Counted from the first letter of the stretch, positions 17,970-26,773 are shown. The stretch is 48,296 bases of DNA from Fimbriiglobus sp. (GCA_022841795.1 JALHQU010000031.1:1-48296); one strand, 5' to 3'. Program-made: numbers and translations. The notes: generated from the letters alone by a model not told the origin.

Positions 17970-20492
17970 ATGCCCCACCGCTTCCTACACCGACCCGACT
18001 ACACACACGTCGATCCGCGTCCGGGGTCCGTCACGCCCGGTTATGACGAGGCGGCGGATTCTGACGGCCGTACACGCTCACACTGGGTGAAGCTGCTCGA
18101 CTCGCTCGCCCACCTCGGCCCGGCCGAGGTCGCCCGCCGGTGGCGGGAGGCCAAGGACCTCATCCGGGCGAACGGCGTCACCTACAACGTGTACGGCGAC
18201 CCGCACGGCTCCGCCCGCCCGTGGCAGCTCGACCCGATCCCGCTCGTCGTCTCGTCCGCCGACGCCACCACCCTGGAACGCGGACTCGTTCAGCGGGCGC
18301 GGCTGCTCGAACTCCTCCTCGCCGACCTGTACGGCCCGCAGCGGACGATCGCCGACAGCCTGGTGCCGGCGGAGTTCGTGTTCCCCAACCCCGGCTTCCT
18401 GCGGCCGGTACACGGGCTGAACGCGCCCGGCGGGCGGTACCTGCACCTGTACGCGGTGAACCTCGGCCGCGGGAGTGACGGCCGCTGGCGGGTGATCGGC
18501 GACCGCACACAGGCGCCGTCCGGTGCCGGGTACGCGCTCGAAAACCGCATCGTGATGACCCGCACGCTGCCGGAAGCGTTCAAAGAGTGTCGGGTGCAGC
18601 GGCTCGCCCGCTTCTTCCAGACGTTCAAGGACACGCTGCGGTCACTCGCCCCGCGGAACCGCGACAACCCCCGCGTGGTGCTGCTCACGCCGGGGCCGTA
18701 CAACGAGACGTATTTCGAACACGCCTACCTCGCCCGCTACCTCGGGTACACCCTCGCCGAGGGCGGCGATCTGACGGTGCGGGACAACCGCGTGTTCCTG
18801 AAGGTGCTCGGCGGGCTTCAGCCGGTGGACGTGATCTTCCGCCGGCTGGACGACGACTTCTGCGACCCGCTGGAGCTGCGCCCCGACTCGTTCCTCGGCG
18901 TGCCGGGGCTGGTGAGCGCCGTCCGCGGCGGCAACGTGACGGTGGCGAACGCACTCGGCACCGGGCTGATCGAATCGCCGGCGGTGCTCACGTTCCTGCC
19001 GCGGCTGTGCCCGGCGCTGCTCGGCGAAGAGTTGCTGCTCGAATCCGTGCCGACGTGGTGGTGCGGCGACCCGGACTCGCTGCGGTACGTCCTCGACCAC
19101 TTCGATCAGTTGGTCATCAAGCCGGCGTTCCCGGCGACGCGGATGGAGCCGGAGTTCCCCGCCGAACTGGGTGCCGAGAAACGCGGCGAACTGCTCGCCC
19201 GCATCCGCCACCGCCCCCGCGACTTCGTCGCCCAGGCCCGCATGGACTTGTCGAGCACGCCTGTGCTGGACGACGGCCAACTGGTCCGCCGCAAACTCGT
19301 GGTGCGGTCGTACCTGGCGGCCGACGCCGGCGGCGGGTTCGCGTTCATGCCCGGCGGCATGACCCGCGTGAGCGCCACCGCCGACGCCCCGGTGGTGTCG
19401 ATGCAGCGGGGCGGCGGGAGCAAAGACACCTGGGTGTTGGCCGACACGGTGGTGAGCGAGTTCAGCCTGCTGCCGGCCGGCGGGTTCCGCGTGCCCATCA
19501 CCCGCACCGGCGGCGACCTGCCCAGCCGGGCGGCGGACAACCTGTTCTGGCTCGGCCGGTACGCCGAGCGGGCTGAAGGGTTAGCCCGGCTGCTACGGGG
19601 CATTGTGGTGCGGATCAGCGAGCGGTCCGGGCTGGGCGACTGTCCGGAACTGCCGGCCCTGCTGCACGCGCTGGCGGCGCAGACCGACCCGAAGGCCAAA
19701 CGCCCTGCCCCGACCGACGACCCGTTCGCCCGGGTGCTGCCGGCGGTGTTCGACGCCGACGACCCGACCAGCCTGGCGGCGGTGGTGCAATCGGCCCGGC
19801 ACGTCGCGTCGGTGGTGCGGGACCTGATCTCGCTCGACCTGTGGCGGGTGGTGAACATGCTCGGCGAGTGGACGACCGAGCCGCCCGGCGAGCCGACCCC
19901 GGCCGCGGTGCTCGACCTGCTGCACCGGAACGTCATCACCCTGGCGGCGTTCGGCGGGCTGGCGACCGAGAGCATGACCCGCGGGGAGGGGTGGCGGTTC
20001 CTGGACATGGGCCGCAAGCTGGAGCGGGCGGTTCACACCATCAACCTGCTGCAGGCCACGCTCGTCTTCCCCGCCGCGAACGAGGGGCCGGTGCTGGATG
20101 CCGTGCTGGAAGTCACAGACAGCCGCATGACCTACCGCCGCCGGTACCTGAGCAGCCTGCGGGCGGAGGCGGTGCTGGACCTGGTGGTGGACGACGAGAC
20201 GAACCCGCGGTCACTGGCGGCGCAGCTGGCCGCCCTCGCCGACGACGTGGACCACCTGCCGCGGCCGGCGTCGGCCGGGCGGTCGGCGGAGCAGCGGTTC
20301 GCGCTCGCCGCGGTCAACTCGGTGCGGATGGCCGAACCGGAGAAGCTGGCGGCGGTGGAAGGCGGGTACCGCATGACCCTGCGGGAGCTGCTCGACCACG
20401 TCGGCGGGTGGCTGCCCATCCTGTCCGACGCCATCACCCAGCAGTACCTCAGCCACCTGCAGGTGTCGCGGCATTTGGCGACGCCGGAGTAG
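17970..20492 (+). CDS. Circularly permuted ATP-grasp and alpha-E fusion protein
   Basis: An 840-residue protein. Residues 1-490 are permuted ATP-grasp (FVFPNPGFLRPVHGLN, DRTQAPSGAGYALENR, VDVIFRRLDDDFCDP, GGGSKDTWVLADTVV). From about residue 515 to the end it is alpha-E (RAADNLFWLGRYAERAEGLARLLR, then RGEGWRFLDMGRKLERAVHTINLL near 670). It combines in one chain the domains encoded separately by 11763-13268 and 13500-14492; the stand-alone ATP-grasp ends at the same GSKDTWVL point where this protein continues. The ATP-binding lysine block reads LVIKPAFPATRMEPEF and lacks the GGYG loop of the stand-alone paralog, so the two may use substrates differently. The ATG lies 8 bp after a strong palindrome and 86 bp after the transglutaminase/DUF2126 gene. 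Confidence 0.93.
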   Translation: MPHRFLHRPDYTHVDPRPGSVTPGYDEAADSDGRTRSHWVKLLDSLAHLGPAEVARRWREAKDLIRANGVTYNVYGDPHGSARPWQLDPIPLVVSSADATTLERGLVQRARLLELLLADLYGPQRTIADSLVPAEFVFPNPGFLRPVHGLNAPGGRYLHLYAVNLGRGSDGRWRVIGDRTQAPSGAGYALENRIVMTRTLPEAFKECRVQRLARFFQTFKDTLRSLAPRNRDNPRVVLLTPGPYNETYFEHAYLARYLGYTLAEGGDLTVRDNRVFLKVLGGLQPVDVIFRRLDDDFCDPLELRPDSFLGVPGLVSAVRGGNVTVANALGTGLIESPAVLTFLPRLCPALLGEELLLESVPTWWCGDPDSLRYVLDHFDQLVIKPAFPATRMEPEFPAELGAEKRGELLARIRHRPRDFVAQARMDLSSTPVLDDGQLVRRKLVVRSYLAADAGGGFAFMPGGMTRVSATADAPVVSMQRGGGSKDTWVLADTVVSEFSLLPAGGFRVPITRTGGDLPSRAADNLFWLGRYAERAEGLARLLRGIVVRISERSGLGDCPELPALLHALAAQTDPKAKRPAPTDDPFARVLPAVFDADDPTSLAAVVQSARHVASVVRDLISLDLWRVVNMLGEWTTEPPGEPTPAAVLDLLHRNVITLAAFGGLATESMTRGEGWRFLDMGRKLERAVHTINLLQATLVFPAANEGPVLDAVLEVTDSRMTYRRRYLSSLRAEAVLDLVVDDETNPRSLAAQLAALADDVDHLPRPASAGRSAEQRFALAAVNSVRMAEPEKLAAVEGGYRMTLRELLDHVGGWLPILSDAITQQYLSHLQVSRHLATPE

Positions 20493-20494
20493 CC

Positions 20495-20562
20495 GTCGAG
20501 CGGAGGCACGTCAGTGCCCCGAGTTGTGGTTCACTCGGGGCACTGACGTGCCTCCGCTCGAC
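20495..20562. repeat. Perfect 29-bp inverted repeat
   Basis: Arms 20495-20523 and 20534-20562 are exact complements (left arm starts GTCGAGCGGAGGCACG) around a 10-nt loop. The element begins 2 bp after the stop of the fused ATP-grasp gene and ends 36 bp before the next start. It has one of the longest perfect arms in the window. There is no T-run, so its job is not simple termination. Confidence 0.93.
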
Positions 20563-20598
20563 AGGGTGCCGCTCGGCTCGAAGCACCTACTGTGTCTC

Positions 20599-21474
20599 AT
20601 GACCCGCTACGCCATCACCCACGTCACCGCCTACTCGTACTCCGAGCCGGTGTCGCTCTGCCAGAACGTGGCCCACCTGTCGATCCGCCAGTGCGACCGG
20701 CAGCGGGCGGAGCCGTCCGTTCTGACCGTGTCACCCGAACCGGCCGTCATCGAGGTTCGGCCCGACTTCTTCGGCAACCCGACGCACCACTTCACCATCC
20801 AGGAGCCGCACCGCGAGCTGACGGTGACGGCCGCGCACCGCGTCACGGTGCTGCCGCCGCCGGTGCCGGACGACCAGACCTCGTGGGAAGCAGTCCACGA
20901 CCGCCTGCCCCGCGACCTCACCCCGGCGTGGCTCGACGCTCAACAATTCAGCTTCGACTCGCGGTACGCCGCAGCCGACCCGAAGTACGCCGTGTTCGCC
21001 GCCTGGTCGTTCACGCCTGACCGGCCGATCGTCGAAGCCGCCGCCGAACTGGTCCACCGCATCCACACCGGCTTCCAGTACGACCCGCGGGCGACCACAA
21101 TTGCCACGCCGGTGGCCGAGGTGTTCGAGAACCGCCGCGGGGTGTGCCAGGACTTCGCCCACTTGCTGCTGGCGTGCCTGCGGTCGCTCGGGCTGGCCGC
21201 CCGGTATGTGAGCGGGTACCTGTCCACCGACCCGCCGCCGGGCAAGCCGCGGCTGATCGGCGCCGACGCCACCCACGCCTGGGTGAGCCTGTTCTGCGGC
21301 GACGCCGGGTGGGTGGACTTCGACCCGACGAACGACACCATCCCGAGCGACCGGCATATCCTGCTGGCGTGGGGCCGTGACTACGACGACGTGTCTCCGC
21401 TCAAGGGGGTGATCCTCGGCGGCGGGCAGCACACGGTGCGGGTATCGGTGGACGTGCGATCCGAGCCGGGGTGA
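20599..21474 (+). CDS. Transglutaminase-like family protein
   Basis: A 291-residue protein with the bacterial transglutaminase N-terminal domain (YAITHVTAYSYSEPVSL) and a transglutaminase core with an intact triad: GVCQDFAHLLLACLRSLGLAARYVSG (Cys near residue 184), ATHAWVSLF (His near 226) and WVDFDPTND (Asp near 241). The ATG at 20599 is chosen; an upstream start at 20524 would place the N-terminus inside the palindrome. It is the last gene of the ATP-grasp/alpha-E cluster and the small paralog of the N-terminal part of 14506-17883. A protease or amidase role on the ligated peptide product is predicted for the family. No signal peptide is seen. Confidence 0.92.
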   Translation: MTRYAITHVTAYSYSEPVSLCQNVAHLSIRQCDRQRAEPSVLTVSPEPAVIEVRPDFFGNPTHHFTIQEPHRELTVTAAHRVTVLPPPVPDDQTSWEAVHDRLPRDLTPAWLDAQQFSFDSRYAAADPKYAVFAAWSFTPDRPIVEAAAELVHRIHTGFQYDPRATTIATPVAEVFENRRGVCQDFAHLLLACLRSLGLAARYVSGYLSTDPPPGKPRLIGADATHAWVSLFCGDAGWVDFDPTNDTIPSDRHILLAWGRDYDDVSPLKGVILGGGQHTVRVSVDVRSEPG

Positions 21475-21732
21475 GCGGGACCGACCGCTCATTGATTCCG
21501 GTCGGGTGGGAGGACCCCTCTCCGGAACCATCACGATTCGTCCGGAAGAAATACCGTTGGAGCGATTGGCTTGGGAAAAAGGGCTGCTGCCTTGACGGAA
21601 GTTGCGGACACGACAGACTTTGAACGAATGGTTGCGTGGCGTCGTGTGGTCCGTTAGGGTGTTAGCTGCGTTGTATGGCGCAAGCGAATTATCAGTTCGG
21701 CCACCGGAAGGCCCTTATCCGAGGAGCCGCAG

Positions 21733-22215
21733 ATGGCTGTCTGGCGACTTATCGCGCACCACGAGGATCCCAACGCCCAGATCCAGGCGTTCCTCGATCT
21801 GGGCTGGATCGCTATTGGCTGGACCGCGGCAGGCGACCTGCGGCAGCACCGCCCGTCGACCGCTGCCGAGGTCACCGAGTTGGTACAAGCGGGCTATCAT
21901 CCGCACATCGAGAACGCCCACCTCGGCGGGCCGAGCCTGTGGCGATTCTATAACGAGATGGCGGTTGGGGACTTGGTCATCCTCGGTGACGGCAACAGGC
22001 GTCGGGAGGTCATGCGAGTCGCCGGCGACTACGTCTTCCGGCCCGGGGACCGGTCTGCGGTGTTCGGTGACTACGGCCACTGGCGGGCCGCGGAGTACGT
22101 TGCCTGCGACCCCGAGGCGCTGTGGGTCGGGTGCGGGTCGGGCTTGGCCGACGGCGAGAACGCTCGCTGGACTCTTGCCAGGTGCGCAGGCGGCGGCGTG
22201 CCGTCCCTCGATTGA
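21733..22215 (+). CDS. Stand-alone PUA/EVE-like domain protein
   Basis: A 160-residue protein that looks like the N-terminal domain found in front of some Mrr-type restriction endonucleases: WRLIAHHEDP, then WIAIGWTAAGDLRQ, then AHLGGPSLWRFYNEMAVGDLVILGDG and VAGDYVF. The fold is expected to be PUA/EVE-like, a class that binds modified bases. No nuclease domain follows; the chain ends shortly after this domain. The ATG at 21733 has a GAGGAG-type site just upstream. It is flanked by 258 bp and 266 bp non-coding gaps and has no obvious restriction partner nearby. It could be a reader of modified DNA or a leftover from a defence gene. Confidence 0.7.
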   Translation: MAVWRLIAHHEDPNAQIQAFLDLGWIAIGWTAAGDLRQHRPSTAAEVTELVQAGYHPHIENAHLGGPSLWRFYNEMAVGDLVILGDGNRRREVMRVAGDYVFRPGDRSAVFGDYGHWRAAEYVACDPEALWVGCGSGLADGENARWTLARCAGGGVPSLD

Positions 22216-22481
22216 GGGTTAGCTCAGAGGACGAACTGGGTCGTTCGGCGACTCCGGCACTGGGTGAAATTCGCCGTAAGTCGTTGGCGGGGTAGGGACG
22301 TTCCAAAAATGAGCATGGTTCCACGGAGGGGTGTGCGACGTGCCCGAATGAAACCGATCAGTGCGATACCGCCAACTTGACCCCGACTCACCGCCGGGTT
22401 ACAGTTTTACCCAGCCTGCCACTCGCGGGGCGAACGCCCCGTGTCCTGTTCGCCATCGTCGGTCGCTTCCGGAGAGTTCCC
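22216..22481. other. Non-coding gap before the PPC gene
   Basis: No gene is visible. The only structure is a short hairpin, CGGGGC, loop GAAC, GCCCCG, at 22426-22441, without a T-run, 40 bp upstream of the PPC gene start. The open frame that extends leftward from the PPC gene lacks a convincing start and a signal peptide. Confidence 0.5.
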
Positions 22482-25160
22482 ATGCCCCGCCGCACCCAGG
22501 CGGTTTTGCTCGGCTTGGCGCTCGCGTCCGCCGCGGTCGCCCAGCAACCGCCGCAGAACGTGCTGCCGCAACCGCGGTTGAACAGCGTGTTCCCGGTGGG
22601 GGCGAAGGCCGGCGGCACGGTCGAACTCACCGTGAACGGGTTCGACCTGGACGACCCGACCGGGCTGCTGTTCTCGCACACCGGGTTCAAGGCCGAGTTG
22701 GTCGTTCCACCAGAGCCGAAACCCGACCCGAAGGACAAGGACAAGCCGAAGCCGCCGCCCAAGCCGAAGGTGCCGGCCACCGCGCACAAGTTCAAGGTGA
22801 CGGTGCCGGCCGACGTTCCGCTGGGGAACCACGACGTGCGGCTGGTGAGCAAGCTCGGGGTGAGCAATCCGCGGGCGTTCATCGTCGGCGACCGGCCGGA
22901 GGTGAACGAGACGGACAAGCCGAACGACGACGTGCCGGACGCCCAGAAGGTGGAGCTGAACTCGGTGGTGAACGGGGTGATCGCCAATCAGGCGGACGTG
23001 GACTACTTCGCGTTCGCCGGCAAGGCCGGGCAGCGGGTGATCCTGCACTGTGCCACGTCGAGCATCGACAGCCGGTGCCGCCCGCTGGTGGAGGTATTCG
23101 ATGCCGGCGGGAAGCGGTTAAGCGGTAACCGCAACGACCGGGACAACGACGCCCTGGCCGACGTCACGCTGGCGGCCGACGGCGACTACTTCGTGCGGGT
23201 GTGCGAGTTCGCCTACCAAAGCGGCAGCGCCGACCACTTCTACCGGCTGACGCTCAGCACCGGCCCGTGGATCGACGCCGTGTTCCCGCCGGTGGTACAC
23301 CCCGGCAAGCCGAACCCGGTGACGCTATACGGCCGTAACCTGCCGGGCGGGAAGCCGGTGGCCGGGTCGAACCTGCAAGAGCTGGCCGTCACCGTCACCC
23401 CGCCGGCCGACGCCAAACGAGACCAACTGACCGTCAGCGACCACGTTCCGCCGACGCGGGCACTGAGCGACGGGTTCGACTACCGCTTGCCGGGGTCAAA
23501 TGCGATCACGATCGGGTACACCGACGCGATCGTCCATGCCGAGAAAGAAGCCGGCAACGACAAGCCAGACACAGCGGAACAAATCCCTGTACCGTGCGAC
23601 GTGGTAGGCCGGGTGGACCGGAGATACGACAAAGACTGGTTCGCGTTCACCGCCAAAAAAGGCGACACGTTCCACATCGAGCTGTTCGCCGACCGGCTCG
23701 GGTCGGACATGGACACGTTCTTCGCCGTGAAGAACGCCGGCAACATGGGCGACGTGGTGCCCGAGCAGGACGACGACCCGGACCCGCTGCACCCGCAGCA
23801 GTTCTTCACCCGCAGCGGCGACCCGGCGGCGGCCAAGTTCGTCGCCCCGGCCGACGGCAAATACCTGATTCTGGTGGGCAGCCGGGAGGCGAGCGTGAAC
23901 TACGGCCCGCGGTGCGTGTACCGCCTGCGGGTGGGCAAGCCGACCCCGGACTTCCGCGGCGTGGTCATGCCCAAGAGCCGTGACCTGACCGGGGCGGCGG
24001 TGGCGGGCACGGCCGGTACGGTTTCGCTGGACGTGTTCATCGACCGCCGGGACGGGTTCACCGGCCCGGTGACGGCGACGGCCGAGGGGCTGCCCGCCGG
24101 GGTGACGGCACAGCCGTGCCTGATCGGAAACGGTAGTCGCTGGGGCACACTGGTGCTGAATGTGGCGGAGAGCGCCGCCCCGTTCACCGGCCCGATCAGC
24201 GTGAAGTGTTCGGCCACGATCGATGACAAGCCGGTGTCACACCCCGCCCGCCCGGCCACCATCACCTGGAGCGTGCAGCCGGGGCAGAACGTCCCCACCG
24301 TCACAAGGCTGGACCGGCAGTTGGTGCTGGCGGTGGTGCCGCAGAAGGCGCCGTTCCGCATCGCCCTCGATCTGCCGCAGGCGAAGCTGAAGACGAAGGA
24401 CGATTTAGGGAAGGACACGGAGAGGAAGCTGGAAACGCCACTGTTCGTCAAGCCCGGTGACAAGCTGACGCTGCCGGTGAAGGTGACGTGGCAAGGTGAG
24501 GGCACGCGACCGAACCCGCTCAACCTGCGGATGGAGATGATCCACCCGGTCCGCCAGCAGGCGCCCGTCGGCACCCAGCAGGGGGACGAGAACAACCCGG
24601 CCACGAACATCCCGAAGGACAAGGCTGACGGGCCGATCACCATCGACGTGCGGCTGAACGCCCCGCCCGGCGTGTACCAGGTGGTGGTCCGCGGGGACAC
24701 GCAACTCCAGTTCGCCCGCGACCCGGCGCAGAAGGACAAGAAGGCGAACGCGGTGGTGACGGCCCACACCGACCCGCTGGTGGTGACGGTACTTCCGACC
24801 GCACTCGGCAAGTTCACCGCCCAGCCGCCGGCGAACAACCAACTGAAGGCCGGCACCACCGCCGAGGTGCTGCTGCGGGTGGAGAGGCTGAACGACTACG
24901 CCGGCGAGTTCAAGGTGGCCGTCGCCGTGCCGAAGGAGGCGAAGGGGGTGACGGCGAAGGACGTGACCGTGCCGGCCGGGGCGAACGAGGTGAAGATCCC
25001 GGTCGAGGTGGCGAAGGACGCGAAGGACGCGGGGGCGGTGCAACTGGTGCTGACTGCGACCGCCACGGTCCACAGCAAGTTCTCGATCAGCCACGAGGTG
25101 AAGATGGCCGGCCTGCGGGTCGTGCCGGAGCCGGTAAAGGCGGAAGAGAAGAAGAAGTGA
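22482..25160 (+). CDS. Secreted PPC-domain (pre-peptidase C-terminal) protein
   Basis: An 892-residue exported protein; the ATG at 22482 gives a signal peptide (RRTQAVLLGLALASAAVAQ). After an Ig-like first domain (VFPVGAKAGGTVELTVNGFDLD) and a Lys/Pro-rich linker near residues 78-95 come two PPC-type beta domains: one around residues 160-265 (DVDYFAFAGKAGQRVILH) and one around 385-490 (DWFAFTAKKGDTFHIELFA). The remaining C-terminal half is beta-rich with no recognised catalytic site. Planctomycete genomes commonly place such PPC proteins next to PSCyt1-WD40 and DUF1501 genes. The cytochrome-WD40 gene follows 79 bp downstream, across a palindrome. Probable role: envelope or extracellular binding. 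Confidence 0.87.
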   Translation: MPRRTQAVLLGLALASAAVAQQPPQNVLPQPRLNSVFPVGAKAGGTVELTVNGFDLDDPTGLLFSHTGFKAELVVPPEPKPDPKDKDKPKPPPKPKVPATAHKFKVTVPADVPLGNHDVRLVSKLGVSNPRAFIVGDRPEVNETDKPNDDVPDAQKVELNSVVNGVIANQADVDYFAFAGKAGQRVILHCATSSIDSRCRPLVEVFDAGGKRLSGNRNDRDNDALADVTLAADGDYFVRVCEFAYQSGSADHFYRLTLSTGPWIDAVFPPVVHPGKPNPVTLYGRNLPGGKPVAGSNLQELAVTVTPPADAKRDQLTVSDHVPPTRALSDGFDYRLPGSNAITIGYTDAIVHAEKEAGNDKPDTAEQIPVPCDVVGRVDRRYDKDWFAFTAKKGDTFHIELFADRLGSDMDTFFAVKNAGNMGDVVPEQDDDPDPLHPQQFFTRSGDPAAAKFVAPADGKYLILVGSREASVNYGPRCVYRLRVGKPTPDFRGVVMPKSRDLTGAAVAGTAGTVSLDVFIDRRDGFTGPVTATAEGLPAGVTAQPCLIGNGSRWGTLVLNVAESAAPFTGPISVKCSATIDDKPVSHPARPATITWSVQPGQNVPTVTRLDRQLVLAVVPQKAPFRIALDLPQAKLKTKDDLGKDTERKLETPLFVKPGDKLTLPVKVTWQGEGTRPNPLNLRMEMIHPVRQQAPVGTQQGDENNPATNIPKDKADGPITIDVRLNAPPGVYQVVVRGDTQLQFARDPAQKDKKANAVVTAHTDPLVVTVLPTALGKFTAQPPANNQLKAGTTAEVLLRVERLNDYAGEFKVAVAVPKEAKGVTAKDVTVPAGANEVKIPVEVAKDAKDAGAVQLVLTATATVHSKFSISHEVKMAGLRVVPEPVKAEEKKK

Positions 25161-25169
25161 CCACCATGA

Positions 25170-25220
25170 CTTCGCCGCGACCAGCGGGAGCGGGTTCCGC
25201 TCCCGCTGGTCGCGGCGAAG
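25170..25220. repeat. Perfect 24-bp inverted repeat with 3-nt loop
   Basis: Arms 25170-25193 (starting CTTCGCCGCGACCAGCGGG) and 25197-25220 are exact complements with loop GTT. It starts 9 bp after the PPC gene stop and ends 19 bp before the next start codon. In RNA it would be an extremely stable hairpin between two co-oriented genes, so it may set their relative expression. Confidence 0.93.
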
Positions 25221-25239
25221 ACAAGAGAGATACCCTGCC

Positions 25240-26685
25240 ATGTTCCGTCATGCACTAGCGCTCGTAGCCGCACTCCCGGCCGTCGCCCTCGCCGACGACC
25301 CGAAGCCGAAGGCCGCACCCACCCCCATCCAACTCGTGGACCTGAAACGGGCGGACGCAGTCAGCTACGAGAAGGAGATCGCCCCGGTGTTCGCCGCCAA
25401 GTGCCAGGCGTGCCACGCCGGGAAGATCACCGAGGGCAAGCTCGACCTTGGCACCTACGCCGGGCTGATGAAGGGCGGGGAGCGGGGGCCGGCGGTGGTG
25501 GCGAACAAGCCGGCGGACAGCCGGCTGTTCCAACTGGCCGGGCACCTGAAGAAGCCGGTGATGCCGCCGAAGGGCGACGGCGATCCGCTCACGTCGCAGG
25601 AACTCAGCCTGCTGAAATTGTGGATCGACCAGGGGGCGAAGCCGCCGGCGGTGGACGCGAAGGCGACGCGGACGGTGGTGCTGTCCCTCCCGCCGGCGGT
25701 GGTGAAGCCGGTGCGGGCGGTCGCCATCAGCCCGGACAAGACCACCGTCGCCGCCAGCCGCGGCAACCAGGTTCACCTGTTCGACGCCAAGACCGGCGAG
25801 TTCAAGAAGACGCTGGTTGACCCGACGTTGAAGACCGCCGACGGCAAGCCGGCGACCGCCGCCCACATCTCGCTGGTCGAGTCGATGGCGTACAGCCCGG
25901 ACGGGAAGACGCTCGCTACCGGCAGCTTCCGCGAACTCACCCTGTGGGACACCGACAAGGGCGAGCCGCGGAAGCGGATCAGCGGGTTCGCCGACCGGGT
26001 GGTGGCGGTAACGTACAGTGGGGACGGCAAGCACCTCGCCACCGGCGGCGGGGCCGCCACCGAGGACGGCGAGGTGAAGCTGTTCACCGCCGCCGGCGAC
26101 GCTGTGGCCGAGTTCAAGAACGCGCACACGGACACGGTGTTCGGCGTGTGCTTCAGCCCGGACGGGAAACTGCTCGCCACCGCCGCGGCGGACAAGTTCG
26201 TGAAGGTGTTCGAGGTGCCGTCCGGCAAGCTGGCGAAGACGTTCGAGGGGCACACCAACCACGTCCTCGACGTGGGCTGGACGGCCGACGGGAAGAAGCT
26301 GGTGTCGTGCGGGGCGGACACGGACAAGATGGTGAAGGTCTGGGACTACGAGAAAGGCGAGAAGGCCCGCGACCTGACCACCGGCAAGCTGCAGGCGACG
26401 CGGCTGGTGTTCGTGCCCAAGACCCCGCAGTTCCTGCTGTGCGGCGGGGACGGCGGGGCGAAGCTGTGGAACGCGGACAACGGCGGGCAGATGCGGTCGT
26501 TCGACGGCGGTAAGGACTTCCTGTACGCGGTGGCGGTCAGCCCGGACGGGAAGGTGGTGGCGACCGGCGGGGAGGAGGGCGTGGTGCGGCTGTACAACGG
26601 GGAGAACAACCAGCTCATCAAAGCACTTCTCCCGCCGGGGGCGGAGCCGGCGAAAAATCCCGAGCCGGCCAAACCGAAGAAGTGA
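25240..26685 (+). CDS. Planctomycete cytochrome c (PSCyt1) domain with WD40 repeats
   Basis: A 481-residue exported protein (signal HALALVAALPAVALADD). Residues 45-140 form a PSCyt1-type cytochrome c domain with a CQACH haem-binding motif near residue 55 and the usual PVMPPKGDGDPLTSQELSLLKLWIDQGA ending, where Met may be the distal ligand. From about residue 155 to 465 there are WD40 repeats (MAYSPDGKTLATGSFRELTLWDTDKGE, VCFSPDGKLLATAAADKFVKVFE and others), probably a seven-bladed propeller. The pairing with the upstream PPC gene is typical for planctomycetes. It probably acts in the periplasm in electron transfer or as a binding scaffold; no substrate can be named. Confidence 0.92.
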   Translation: MFRHALALVAALPAVALADDPKPKAAPTPIQLVDLKRADAVSYEKEIAPVFAAKCQACHAGKITEGKLDLGTYAGLMKGGERGPAVVANKPADSRLFQLAGHLKKPVMPPKGDGDPLTSQELSLLKLWIDQGAKPPAVDAKATRTVVLSLPPAVVKPVRAVAISPDKTTVAASRGNQVHLFDAKTGEFKKTLVDPTLKTADGKPATAAHISLVESMAYSPDGKTLATGSFRELTLWDTDKGEPRKRISGFADRVVAVTYSGDGKHLATGGGAATEDGEVKLFTAAGDAVAEFKNAHTDTVFGVCFSPDGKLLATAAADKFVKVFEVPSGKLAKTFEGHTNHVLDVGWTADGKKLVSCGADTDKMVKVWDYEKGEKARDLTTGKLQATRLVFVPKTPQFLLCGGDGGAKLWNADNGGQMRSFDGGKDFLYAVAVSPDGKVVATGGEEGVVRLYNGENNQLIKALLPPGAEPAKNPEPAKPKK

Positions 26686-26696
26686 TGTGGGACCAA

Positions 26697-26728
26697 CCGG
26701 GGCGGCGCGGGAAGCGGTGCCGCCCCGG
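26697..26728. terminator. Hairpin between convergent genes, first
   Basis: Ten-bp stem CCGGGGCGGC (26697-26706) and GCCGCCCCGG (26719-26728) 11 bp after the stop of the cytochrome-WD40 gene. It is GC-rich without a T-run. Confidence 0.55.
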
Positions 26729-26731
26729 AGT

Positions 26732-26764
26732 GAGAGGGCCGTGGGTCTTTCCCATGGCCCTCTC
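26732..26764. terminator. Hairpin between convergent genes, second
   Basis: Stem GAGAGGGCC (26732-26740) against GGCCCTCTC (26756-26764), extended inward by TGGG/CCCA after a wobble pair. It is 9 bp from the stop of the leftward gene, so it could end transcripts from both directions. Confidence 0.65.
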
Positions 26765-26773
26765 CGTTTCCGG

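Noticed and set aside
15808-18006. 732-codon minus-strand open frame opposite the transglutaminase/DUF2126 gene
   Set aside because: Antisense shadow caused by GC bias; no signal, motif or ribosome-binding site.
20524-20598. Upstream start for the small transglutaminase
   Set aside because: The extra residues would be encoded by the loop and right arm of a palindrome; the ATG at 20599 begins right at the conserved N-terminal domain.
22426-22441. Short GC hairpin before the PPC gene
   Set aside because: Six base pairs without a T-run are expected often in high-GC DNA; nothing else supports a function.
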